This document shows positions 1 to 5,633 of a DNA stretch of 5,633 nt, piece by piece. The first letter of the stretch is position 1. Each line of letters begins with the position of its first letter. This DNA is from CAVPEW01 sp963703565 (GTDB taxonomy: Bacteria > Actinomycetota > Acidimicrobiia > Acidimicrobiales > VFJN01). The position numbers were made by a program, and so were the translations under genes. The notes under the pieces were generated by a model. It ran no database searches and was not told the DNA's origin. It worked only from the letters and a program-made list of their open reading frames with translations. The stretch lies in contig CAVPEW010000009.1 in the NCBI GenBank assembly GCA_963703565.1, positions 1 through 5,633 of the forward strand. The letters are read 5' to 3'.

Positions 1-55
1 CCGTGACCGCCAACAGCGCGTCCAGCGCCTCGCTCGTCGAGCGTCGCGCGATGGC
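1..55. other. unassigned edge segment downstream of the mutase gene
   Basis: This short segment lies beyond the mutase stop codon and is too short to assign. On the minus strand a GTG at 59-57 overlaps the mutase TGA as GTGA, a usual coupling geometry, but the peptide it would start (MSHRATLDERGAGRAVGGH) resembles nothing I know. Another minus frame reads IARRSTSEALDALLAVT, which looks like a plausible amphipathic protein helix but has no start codon in view. No hairpin terminator is evident. A further operon gene, or the tail of a convergent gene, are both possible. Confidence 0.25.
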
Positions 56-1720
56 TCACGCGGCCGCCGGCCCAGCGGTGCCCACCTCGGCCACGGCCTC
101 CGTGTAGACCTTCAGGAGCGGCTCGGTGCCGCTGGGACGCATAACCAGCCGGACCCCGGCCACCCCAGCGCCCGGACCCCCCGATCCGCCCGCCCCCAGC
201 TCGACGACGAGCACGTCGGCCGCCGGGAGCCGCTCCCCCTCGGACAGGTCCTCGACGTAGACCACACGGCGCCCGGCCAGCGCTGCGGCGCCCCGGCCCG
301 CCCCGAACCGGGCGCGGAGGCGCGCCATCGTCGCCGCTGGCTGCGACGCGGCCGCCGCCAACGTCCTGGCCTCGGTCACGTGCGCGCCGTACCGCCGGGA
401 CAGGTCGTCGAGGCGGTCGAGCAGGCTCGAGCCCTGCGAGGCGGCCTCCGCGGCCGCCTCGGCCACCACGAGCGCGGCGCCAATGCCGTCCTTGTCGCGC
501 ACGACCCCACCGACGGAGTAGCCGAGCGCCTCCTCGTAGCCCAACGCCAGGCGGCGCGCCGGACCCGGGGCCCGCACGATCCACTTGAACCCCGTCAGGG
601 TCTCGGCGTGGGCCACGCCGGCCTCGGCGGCGATGCGCTGCACCAGGCGCGAGGAGGCGACGGTGCTCACGAAGATGTCTCCCGGCCCGAGGCCCCCGCC
701 ACGGACCAGGTGGTCGGCGAGCAGCGAGCCGACCTCGTCGCCGGTCACGTCCCGCAGCGCCCCGCCGGCACCAGCGGCCACGGCCAGCCGGTCGGCGTCG
801 GGATCGTGCACCAGCACCAGGTCGGCGCCCACGGCGCGCCCGAGGGCCAGCGCGCGAACCCGCGCCTCGGGCTGCTCCGGGTTCGGCGAGCGAACCGTGG
901 GGAACCCGGGATCTGGCTCGGCCTGGGCAGCCACCACGACCGGGGCGTCGAAGCCGGCGCGGGCGAAGGCCTCCAGCAGCAGGCTCTGCCCGACGCCGTG
1001 CAGGGCGCTGTAGGCGCTGCGCACGGCCCTGGGTCCACCCGGTCGCACCAAGGACACGACGGCGTCGAGATACGCCTCGACCGGACCCCGACCCGCCAAG
1101 CGCACGCCGCTGGCGTCCAAGGGGAGCAGCCGAGCCGGGCCCACGGCGTCGATGGCGGCCGCCAGCACCTCGTCGTCGGGGGCGGCGAGCGGCACCCCGC
1201 CCGCGACGTAGACCTTGATCCCGTTGTCGGAGGGCGGGTTGTGACTGGCGGTGACCATCAGCCCGGCGGCCGCGGAGAGGTGGCGCACCGAGAACGCCAG
1301 CAACGGCGTGGGGACCGGGCCGTCGAGCGCGACCACGTCGAAGCCGGCGGCGGCGAGCACCGCGGCTGCGTCGGCGGCGAACGCCTCGCTGCCCCGGCGC
1401 GCGTCACGCCCCACCACCACCGTCGAGCCGGGGCCCGGGCCCGGCGTCAGCCATGTGCCGAGGCCCACGGCCACGCGGCGGGCCACGGCCCGATTCATCC
1501 GGGCGGGACCAGCGCCCAACCGGGCGCGAAGACCCGCGGTCCCGAAGCGCAGACCAGCGCCGAAGCGGTCCTCGAGCGCGTCGAGGTCGTCGGCCGCGAG
1601 CAGCGCGACGATCTCGGCCCTCGTGTCGGGGTCCGGGTCGGCGTCACGCCAGGCCCGTGCCCGGCCCCGGAGCCCGTGGTCGGACCCGCCGTCGGGCGGG
1701 GGGGTTCCGACACCGTCCAC
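56..1720 (-). CDS. pmmB: PmmB/PGM2-type phosphosugar mutase, probable phosphopentomutase (annotated in relatives as phosphomannomutase)
   Basis: This 554-residue cytoplasmic enzyme belongs to the alpha-D-phosphohexomutase superfamily, which moves phosphate between C1 and C5 or C6 of a sugar through a phosphoserine. All the family landmarks are visible in order: the subgroup motif FGTAG (59-63), the catalytic loop TASHNP (157-162, phosphoserine Ser159), the Mg2+ loop DPDADR (306-311, Asp306/308/310), the sugar-binding segments TGFKW (376-380) and GYEEALGY (394-401), and the phosphate-binding RPSGTEP (528-534). The length matches PmmB/PGM2 proteins. A glycine-rich insert (509-519) precedes the last domain. 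The GTG at 1720 is chosen because it lies two bases after the PNP stop and gives the family N-terminus; the open frame further upstream only overlaps PNP. No Shine-Dalgarno is seen, so translation is probably coupled to PNP. Adjacency to PNP favours ribose-1-phosphate/ribose-5-phosphate interconversion (inference). A glucose or mannose phosphate substrate is not excluded. Confidence 0.93.
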   Translation of the reverse strand: MDGVGTPPPDGGSDHGLRGRARAWRDADPDPDTRAEIVALLAADDLDALEDRFGAGLRFGTAGLRARLGAGPARMNRAVARRVAVGLGTWLTPGPGPGSTVVVGRDARRGSEAFAADAAAVLAAAGFDVVALDGPVPTPLLAFSVRHLSAAAGLMVTASHNPPSDNGIKVYVAGGVPLAAPDDEVLAAAIDAVGPARLLPLDASGVRLAGRGPVEAYLDAVVSLVRPGGPRAVRSAYSALHGVGQSLLLEAFARAGFDAPVVVAAQAEPDPGFPTVRSPNPEQPEARVRALALGRAVGADLVLVHDPDADRLAVAAGAGGALRDVTGDEVGSLLADHLVRGGGLGPGDIFVSTVASSRLVQRIAAEAGVAHAETLTGFKWIVRAPGPARRLALGYEEALGYSVGGVVRDKDGIGAALVVAEAAAEAASQGSSLLDRLDDLSRRYGAHVTEARTLAAAASQPAATMARLRARFGAGRGAAALAGRRVVYVEDLSEGERLPAADVLVVELGAGGSGGPGAGVAGVRLVMRPSGTEPLLKVYTEAVAEVGTAGPAAA

Positions 1721-1722
1721 GT

Positions 1723-2583
1723 TCAGCCGGGGAGCGCCACGCGGTCGATCACACCGGCGAGCAGCGCGCCGAGCGCGCCCGACGCGTCCCGGCCGGCTGT
1801 GAGGACCTCGGCGTGGTCGATCCCGCCGGGCGCTGATCCAGCCGCGAGGTTGGTGACCAGCGACACGGCCAGCACCTCGGCGCCGAGGTGGCGGGCTGCG
1901 ATCGTCTCGTGCACCGTGGACATGCCGACCAGGTCGGCGCCCAGGGCGCGCAGCATGGCTATCTCGGCAGGGGTCTCGTAGTTGGGTCCGGCCAACCCGG
2001 CGTAGACGCCTTCGGCGAGGCCCGGCTCGACCTGTCGGGCCAGCTCCCTCAGACGGCGGGAGTAGGCGTCGGTCAGATCGACGAACCGCACCGGCGCGTC
2101 GGGGTCCAGCGGGCCCGCCACCGGCGACGAGCCGGTCAGGTTGAGGTGGTCCGCCACCAGCACCGGCTGTCCCACGGCCAAGCCGGGAGCGACGGCGCCG
2201 GCTGCGTTGGTCAACACGACGACACCGCAGCCGGCGGCGACGGCGGTGCGCACCGCGTGCACGACGGTGGACGGGCGGTGGCCCTCGTAGCCGTGCACAC
2301 GGCCCGACAGCACGAGCACCGCCGCCCCCCCGGCTGCGCGCACGGAGCGCGCGACACCGGCGTGACCGGCCACCGCGGCAGGCACGAAGCCTGGCAGGTC
2401 CGCGTACCGCACCTCGGAGGTCGTCTCGCCCAGGGCCTCTGCGCACGGCGCCCACCCAGAGCCCAGCACCACCGCCACGTCATGGCGGTCGATGCCGGTC
2501 GCCGCGCCCAGAGCCGCCGCAGCGCTACGAGCGACCCCGAGCGGCCTTTCGCCCTCGGGCGGGGCCGCCGGGGTCTCGGCCAT
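1723..2583 (-). CDS. punA: purine nucleoside phosphorylase, trimeric (PNP/MTAP) family
   Basis: This enzyme performs reversible phosphorolysis of purine ribo- and deoxyribonucleosides, giving free base plus (deoxy)ribose-1-phosphate, in cytosolic salvage. The 286-residue length is typical of the trimeric class. Visible landmarks are the phosphate loop VLGSGW (39-44, Ser42), His74 in GHAG, SGRVHGYEGH (93-102, Arg95 and His97), LTNAAGA (124-130, Asn126), GPNYETPAEI (199-208), MSTVHE (221-226) and VTNLAAG (243-249). Glu203 and Asn245 correspond to human Glu201 and Asn243, the pair that selects 6-oxopurines (guanosine, inosine), so this is PNP rather than methylthioadenosine phosphorylase. His257 matches the ribose-contacting histidine. 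The ATG overlaps the kinase stop by one base (TGATG), no clear ribosome site precedes it, and the mutase follows after two bases, so it sits in the middle of a coupled operon. The same PNP-pmmB pairing occurs in Mycobacterium tuberculosis (Rv3307-Rv3308). In other genomes the gene is often named deoD. Confidence 0.95.
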   Translation of the reverse strand: MAETPAAPPEGERPLGVARSAAAALGAATGIDRHDVAVVLGSGWAPCAEALGETTSEVRYADLPGFVPAAVAGHAGVARSVRAAGGAAVLVLSGRVHGYEGHRPSTVVHAVRTAVAAGCGVVVLTNAAGAVAPGLAVGQPVLVADHLNLTGSSPVAGPLDPDAPVRFVDLTDAYSRRLRELARQVEPGLAEGVYAGLAGPNYETPAEIAMLRALGADLVGMSTVHETIAARHLGAEVLAVSLVTNLAAGSAPGGIDHAEVLTAGRDASGALGALLAGVIDRVALPG

Positions 2584-3575
2584 CAGCGGGCGAGGGCCGA
2601 CAGCGCGCCCTCGGGCCGCGCGCCGGTGTGACCGAGCACCGCGGAAGCCGCCATCGAACCGAGCCGCCCGCAGCCGGAGAGATCACGCCCGTGCGTCAAG
2701 CCGTACAGGAAGCCGGCGGCGTAGAGGTCGCCCGCTCCGGTGGTGTCGACGACGTCGGGCACGGGGTGCGCCGCCACCTCGATGGTCTGCGCTCCGCTCA
2801 CCACCACCGAGCCGGCGGGGCCCCGGGTCACCGCGGCCAGCTCCACGTCGGCGCGCAGCGCCTCGAGCGCTTCGTCGAGGTCGTCGAGCTCGTAGAGGAC
2901 AAGGGCCTCGGCCTCGTTGGCGAACAGGACGTCGACCTGGTCGGCCACCAGCGCCCGCCACTCATCGCGGTGGCGCTCCACGCAGAACGTGTCCGACAGG
3001 GTGAGCGCCACGCGGCGCCGGTGGTCGTGGGCGACGCGGCTGGCTTTCCAGTAGGCCTCGCGGGCGGCGGGGCGATCGAAGAGATAGCCCTCCAGGTAGG
3101 TGATCGCCGCGCAGGCGATCACCTCGGGGTCGACGTCGTCGGGCCCGAGCCACTCCGCCGCCCCCAGGCAAGTGCTCATCGTGCGCTGGGCATCGGGAGT
3201 GACAACGATCAGGCAGCGGCCGGTCGGGGGTCCGTCGCTGGCGGGCGGGCAACCGAACGCGACGCCCGTGGCCCGCAGGTCGTGGGCGAACACCTCACCG
3301 AGCTGGTCGTCACGAACCCGCCCCACGTAGGCGGCCGAACCCCCGAAGCTGGCCACCCCGACCATGGTGTTGGCGGCCGAGCCGCCCGACACCTCCAGGC
3401 CCGGGCCCATCGCCGTGTAGAGGGCCGTCGCCCGGTCCGGGTCGACCAGCATCATCGCCCCACGGGCGAGGTCGTGATCGGTCACGAACGAGTCGAGCTC
3501 GTGGCTGATGACGTCCACCAGGGCGTTGCCGATGCCCACGACGTCGATCGCGGGAGGCTCCTGGCGGCGAGTCAC
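2583..3575 (-). CDS. PfkB-family nucleoside kinase, adenosine kinase-like
   Basis: This 330-residue ribokinase/PfkB-fold kinase probably phosphorylates the 5'-OH of a nucleoside with ATP. The N-terminal strand DVVGIGNALVD (11-21) is followed by the substrate-binding GGSAANT motif (64-70). The lid and core follow, then a segment LEGYLFD (161-167) characteristic of the bacterial adenosine kinase subgroup, an NEAE (NxxE-type) motif (220-223), and the PfkB signature DTTGAGD (277-283) with anion-hole glycines and catalytic Asp283. From memory, the sequence strongly resembles the roughly 330-residue proteins annotated as adenosine kinase in alphaproteobacteria. The GTG at 3575 is chosen because an in-frame TGA lies at 3584-3582 and later starts would remove the first beta strand. 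A -10-like hexamer sits 8 bases upstream, so the message may be leaderless. It is first in the operon with PNP and the mutase, which supports a nucleoside substrate. Adenosine versus another nucleoside or sugar cannot be decided from sequence alone. Confidence 0.9.
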   Translation of the reverse strand: MTRRQEPPAIDVVGIGNALVDVISHELDSFVTDHDLARGAMMLVDPDRATALYTAMGPGLEVSGGSAANTMVGVASFGGSAAYVGRVRDDQLGEVFAHDLRATGVAFGCPPASDGPPTGRCLIVVTPDAQRTMSTCLGAAEWLGPDDVDPEVIACAAITYLEGYLFDRPAAREAYWKASRVAHDHRRRVALTLSDTFCVERHRDEWRALVADQVDVLFANEAEALVLYELDDLDEALEALRADVELAAVTRGPAGSVVVSGAQTIEVAAHPVPDVVDTTGAGDLYAAGFLYGLTHGRDLSGCGRLGSMAASAVLGHTGARPEGALSALAR

Positions 3576-3583
3576 GGGCGGTC

Positions 3584-3589
3584 ACACTA
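3584..3589 (-). promoter_or_regulatory. putative -10 element TAGTGT of the kinase-PNP-mutase operon
   Basis: Read on the minus strand, TAGTGT fits the actinobacterial TANNNT -10 consensus and ends 8 bases before the GTG start of the kinase. That spacing would place transcription initiation at or within a base or two of the start codon, giving a leaderless mRNA, which is common in actinobacteria. No Shine-Dalgarno is present in the space. There is no recognisable -35, so this rests on one hexamer and its position. Confidence 0.5.
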
Positions 3590-3634
3590 CCGAGTCGTCC
3601 TGACGGGATGGGCGGGCGACCCGGTGCTCGCCGG

Positions 3635-3640
3635 TAGCCT
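3635..3640 (+). promoter_or_regulatory. putative -10 element TAGCCT of the aminopeptidase gene
   Basis: TAGCCT fits the TANNNT -10 consensus and ends exactly 6 bases before the GTG at 3647, the spacing expected if transcription starts on the G of the start codon. Its TAG is also the in-frame stop that excludes any earlier start for the aminopeptidase. The intervening CCGGCG holds no ribosome binding site. A leaderless transcript is therefore the simplest reading. No clear -35 is seen. Confidence 0.52.
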
Positions 3641-3646
3641 CCGGCG

Positions 3647-5633
3647 GTGGTCGAGGAGAACCCCCATCGCCTGCCGCGTGACGTCGTGCCGCGGCGCTAT
3701 GACCTCGAGCTGGCCCCGGACCTCGACGAGTCGACCTTCACCGGCGTGGCCGACATCGCCGTGGAGGTCCTCGAGCGCACCGGGCGCGTCGTGCTCAACG
3801 CCGTGGAGCTCGACATCGACCGTGCCTGGATCGACGAAGGCTCGACTCGCCGCGACGTGCGTGTGGAGCTCGACGAGACCGCCGAGCGCGCCACGCTCGA
3901 GCTCGACGCCCCCCTCGAGCTCGGCGCGGCCGTCGTGCACCTGGAGTTCCGAGGGTCGCTCAACGACCGCCTTCGAGGCTTCTACCGATCGCGCTTCACC
4001 GACGGCTCCGGCGTGACGCGCTCGCTGGCCACCACCCAGTTCGAGGCCACGGACACGCGGCGCGCCTTCCCCTGCTGGGACGAGCCCGACCGAAAGGCCG
4101 TGTTTGCCCTCACCCTCGTCGTCGCCGACGGGCTGACCGCGGTGTCCAACGCCGGCGTCGTCGCCGACGAGGCGCTGGCCGACGGTCGCCGACGGGTCCG
4201 CTTCGCCGACACGATGGTGATATCCACCTACCTGGTGGCCTTCGTCGTGGGTCCGCTCGAGGTGGCAGGACCGGTCGATGTGGGCGGTGTGCCCGTGCGG
4301 GTGCTGTGCGTGCCCGGCAAGTCCCACCTGACCGGCTTCGCGCTCGACGTGGCCCGCTTCGCCCTCGACTACCTCTCGGGCTACTTCGCCCTGCCGTACC
4401 CGGGGGACACGCTCGACCTGGTCGCCATCCCCGACTTCGCCTTCGGCGCCATGGAGAACCTGGGCTGCGTCACCTTCCGCGAGACGCTCCTGCTCGTGGA
4501 CCCCGCCCAGGCGACCCAGAGCGAGCTCCAGCGGATCGTCGACGTCATCTCCCACGAGCTGGCCCACATGTGGTTCGGCGACCTGGTGACCATGCGTTGG
4601 TGGAACGGCATCTGGCTCAACGAGGCCTTCGCGACCTTCATGGAGCTCAAGGTCACCGACGCCTACCGGCCGGACTGGCAGCGCTGGGTGGGCTTCGGGC
4701 TGTCGCGCACGACGGCGTTCGACACCGACGCTCTGGCCACCACGCGACCGGTGGAGTACCCGGTCGATTCGCCCCGCGACGCCGAGGGGATGTTCGACGT
4801 GCTCACCTACGAGAAGGGCGGCGCCGTGGTGCGCATGCTCGAGCAGTACCTCGGAGAGGATCGGTTCCGTGACGGCATCCGCCACTACATGGCGCTGCAC
4901 CGCTACGGGAACACGGAGACCACCGACCTGTGGGACGCGATCGAGGAGGCGACCGGCGAGCCGGTGCGCCGGGTGATGGACACCTGGATCTTCCAGGGTG
5001 GCTTCCCGGAGGTCAGCGCGACCGGTCGGCCCGGCACGTTGGTGCTGTCGCAGCGCCGCTTCGCCTACCTGCCCGACCCGGCGACGGACCGGCGTTGGGC
5101 GGTCCCGATGGTGCTGCGCTGGGGTGGGCCGGCGACCGCCTCGACCATGCCGCTGCTGCTCGACAGCGACCGAGCCGAGCTGGAGGTCCCGCAAGGGACG
5201 ACCTGGGTGGAGGCGAACGTCGAGGGCAACGGCTTCTACCGCGTCACCTACGGCGCCGACTGGCGATCGGCGCTGGTCGGCGTCGCCCAGGCGAAGCGAG
5301 CGCGCTGGAGCGCTACGGCCTCGTCGACGACACCTGGGCCTCGGTCCTACAGGGCTCCACGCCCGCCCAGGCCTTCATCGAGCTGGCCGAGGGCTTCGGC
5401 GCCGAGCGGGACCTGTCAGTGTGGACCCGGCTGGTCGGGTCGTTGGGAGCGCTGCTACGCATCGCCGACGACGACCGCGTACCCGCCTTGTCGGCACGAC
5501 TGGCCGCCATCGTCGGCCCGGCCCTGGCCGAGGTCGGCACGCGACCCGTTCCCGGCGAGGCCGACCGCGACCGCGAGCGGCGAGGCCTGCTGCTGGCGGC
5601 GGCGGCGCTGCTCGGCAACGATCCCGACGCCAT
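3647..5633 (+). CDS. pepN: M1-family zinc aminopeptidase (aminopeptidase N-like), partial at right edge, with a probable frameshift near 5290
   Basis: This gluzincin metallopeptidase removes N-terminal residues from peptides in the cytoplasm; no signal peptide or membrane segment is seen. The N-terminal beta domain carries TQFEATDTRRAFPCWDEP (130-147), typical of the family. The catalytic domain has GAMEN (267-271), the zinc motif HELAH (303-307), the third zinc ligand Glu326 in WLNEAF, the transition-state tyrosine Tyr388 in LTYEKGG, and WIFQGGFPEV (447-456), followed by a beta-sandwich domain to about residue 535. The frame is clean to about residue 542. The ERAP1_C-like helical domain then continues in the -1 frame (LERYGLVDDTWASVLQGSTP and onward) to the edge, while the original frame turns into Arg/Pro/Ser-rich sequence. 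Family members are about 850 residues, so roughly the last quarter lies outside. The GTG at 3647 is fixed by an in-frame TAG at 3635-3637 and the -10 spacing. Metal site and catalytic residues are intact; whether a functional protein is made depends on whether the frameshift is real. Confidence 0.9.
   Translation, partial: MVEENPHRLPRDVVPRRYDLELAPDLDESTFTGVADIAVEVLERTGRVVLNAVELDIDRAWIDEGSTRRDVRVELDETAERATLELDAPLELGAAVVHLEFRGSLNDRLRGFYRSRFTDGSGVTRSLATTQFEATDTRRAFPCWDEPDRKAVFALTLVVADGLTAVSNAGVVADEALADGRRRVRFADTMVISTYLVAFVVGPLEVAGPVDVGGVPVRVLCVPGKSHLTGFALDVARFALDYLSGYFALPYPGDTLDLVAIPDFAFGAMENLGCVTFRETLLLVDPAQATQSELQRIVDVISHELAHMWFGDLVTMRWWNGIWLNEAFATFMELKVTDAYRPDWQRWVGFGLSRTTAFDTDALATTRPVEYPVDSPRDAEGMFDVLTYEKGGAVVRMLEQYLGEDRFRDGIRHYMALHRYGNTETTDLWDAIEEATGEPVRRVMDTWIFQGGFPEVSATGRPGTLVLSQRRFAYLPDPATDRRWAVPMVLRWGGPATASTMPLLLDSDRAELEVPQGTTWVEANVEGNGFYRVTYGADWRSALVGVAQAKRARWSATASSTTPGPRSYRAPRPPRPSSSWPRASAPSGTCQCGPGWSGRWERCYASPTTTAYPPCRHDWPPSSARPWPRSARDPFPARPTATASGEACCWRRRRCSATIPTP
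5275..5304 (+). other. apparent frameshift site inside the aminopeptidase gene
   Basis: Upstream of here the protein reads NGFYRVTYGADWRSALVG in the frame starting at 3647. Downstream, the recognisable M1 C-terminal sequence (ALERYGLVDDTWASV) is in the frame one base back, beginning by 5302-5305. The switch equals loss of one base (or gain of two). Neither frame meets a stop before the edge, so gene callers may run on in the wrong frame. The stretch is a run of GCG/CGA/GCGC words, a plausible place for replication or base-calling errors. No classic X XXY YYZ slippery heptamer is seen, so programmed frameshifting is unlikely. Confidence 0.82.

Larger units (their letters stand above)
3576..3646. 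promoter_or_regulatory. 71-base divergent intergenic region with inverted repeat
   Basis: This is the only real intergenic gap in the window, and it separates the minus-strand kinase operon from the plus-strand aminopeptidase gene. It holds one -10-like hexamer for each direction and an inverted pair, CTACCG (3587-3592) and CGGTAG (3632-3637), separated by 39 bases. The repeat arms overlap the two -10 elements. No convincing -35 hexamer is seen on either strand at the usual spacing. With so little room, the two promoters must face back to back and share upstream DNA, so co-regulation or mutual interference is possible (inference). No riboswitch-like structure is apparent. Confidence 0.6.

Noticed and set aside
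380..1981. 533-codon plus-strand open frame across the mutase and PNP genes
   Set aside because: Its translation is low-complexity His/Gly/Arg-rich and runs antisense across two genes with full catalytic motifs. It is a composition artefact.
1721..2455. N-terminal extension of the mutase frame up to 2455
   Set aside because: The extension lies wholly within PNP in another frame and is Arg/Gly-rich. The GTG at 1720 gives the expected family N-terminus directly after the PNP stop.
3621..3634. CCGG...CCGG short palindromic words as a hairpin or terminator before the aminopeptidase
   Set aside because: The four-base arms are expected by chance at this GC content, there is no T-tract, and the position lies in a divergent promoter region where no terminator is needed.
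2628..4016. 462-codon plus-strand open frame across the kinase, the intergenic gap and the start of the aminopeptidase
   Set aside because: It is antisense to the kinase and out of frame with the aminopeptidase, with a Ser/Thr/Pro-rich tail and no domain.
4306..4872. 188-codon plus-strand open frame inside the aminopeptidase
   Set aside because: It is a +1-type shadow, mostly Arg/Pro/Gly/His, overlapping the HELAH-encoding region whose real frame is certain.
3587..5194. 535-codon minus-strand open frame antisense to the aminopeptidase
   Set aside because: It lies opposite a gene with clear M1 motifs. Its His/Val/Gly/Arg-rich translation has no recognisable domain, as expected of an antisense shadow in very GC-rich DNA.
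5275..5304. Programmed ribosomal frameshifting in the aminopeptidase
   Set aside because: There is no slippery heptamer or clear downstream stimulatory structure, and M1 aminopeptidases are not known to need frameshifting. Mutation or sequence error is simpler.

Overview
The window is very GC-rich. Its codons end mostly in G or C, GTG starts are used, and the promoter-like hexamers sit directly in front of start codons. Together these suggest a high-GC actinobacterium. A deep actinobacterial line such as Acidimicrobiia would fit, but that placement is inference and no rRNA or other marker is present. The sequence is tightly packed: four protein genes cover nearly all of it, and I saw no tRNA, rRNA, CRISPR array, insertion sequence or phage gene.

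Layout. Positions 1-55 are a short edge segment that cannot be assigned. From 3575 down to 56 the minus strand carries a compact three-gene run: a PfkB-family nucleoside (adenosine-like) kinase, a trimeric-type purine nucleoside phosphorylase (PNP), and a phosphohexomutase-superfamily enzyme of the PmmB/PGM2 type. The kinase and PNP share one base (TGATG), and PNP and the mutase are separated by two bases, so this looks like one translationally coupled operon. A 71-base gap (3576-3646) separates it from a divergent plus-strand gene, an M1-family zinc aminopeptidase that begins at 3647 and runs off the right edge.

How the genes fit together. PNP splits purine (deoxy)ribonucleosides into base plus (deoxy)ribose-1-phosphate. 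A PGM2-type mutase next to it is well placed to convert that sugar to the 5-phosphate, and the kinase could phosphorylate nucleosides that an Asn-type PNP handles poorly, notably adenosine. The operon therefore reads as purine-nucleoside salvage. The aminopeptidase is a separate peptide-turnover function that shares only the intergenic control region.

Most notable observations. First, the aminopeptidase reading frame breaks around 5275-5304: the conserved C-terminal helical domain continues in the -1 frame, so the gene is either frameshifted or contains a sequence error. Second, both divergent genes have a TANNNT -10-like hexamer 6-8 bases before a GTG start, with the two hexamers embedded in an inverted CTACCG/CGGTAG pair, which suggests leaderless divergent transcription. 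Third, the mutase is more likely a phosphopentomutase than its usual phosphomannomutase label implies. I did not find convincing evidence of a previously undescribed system.
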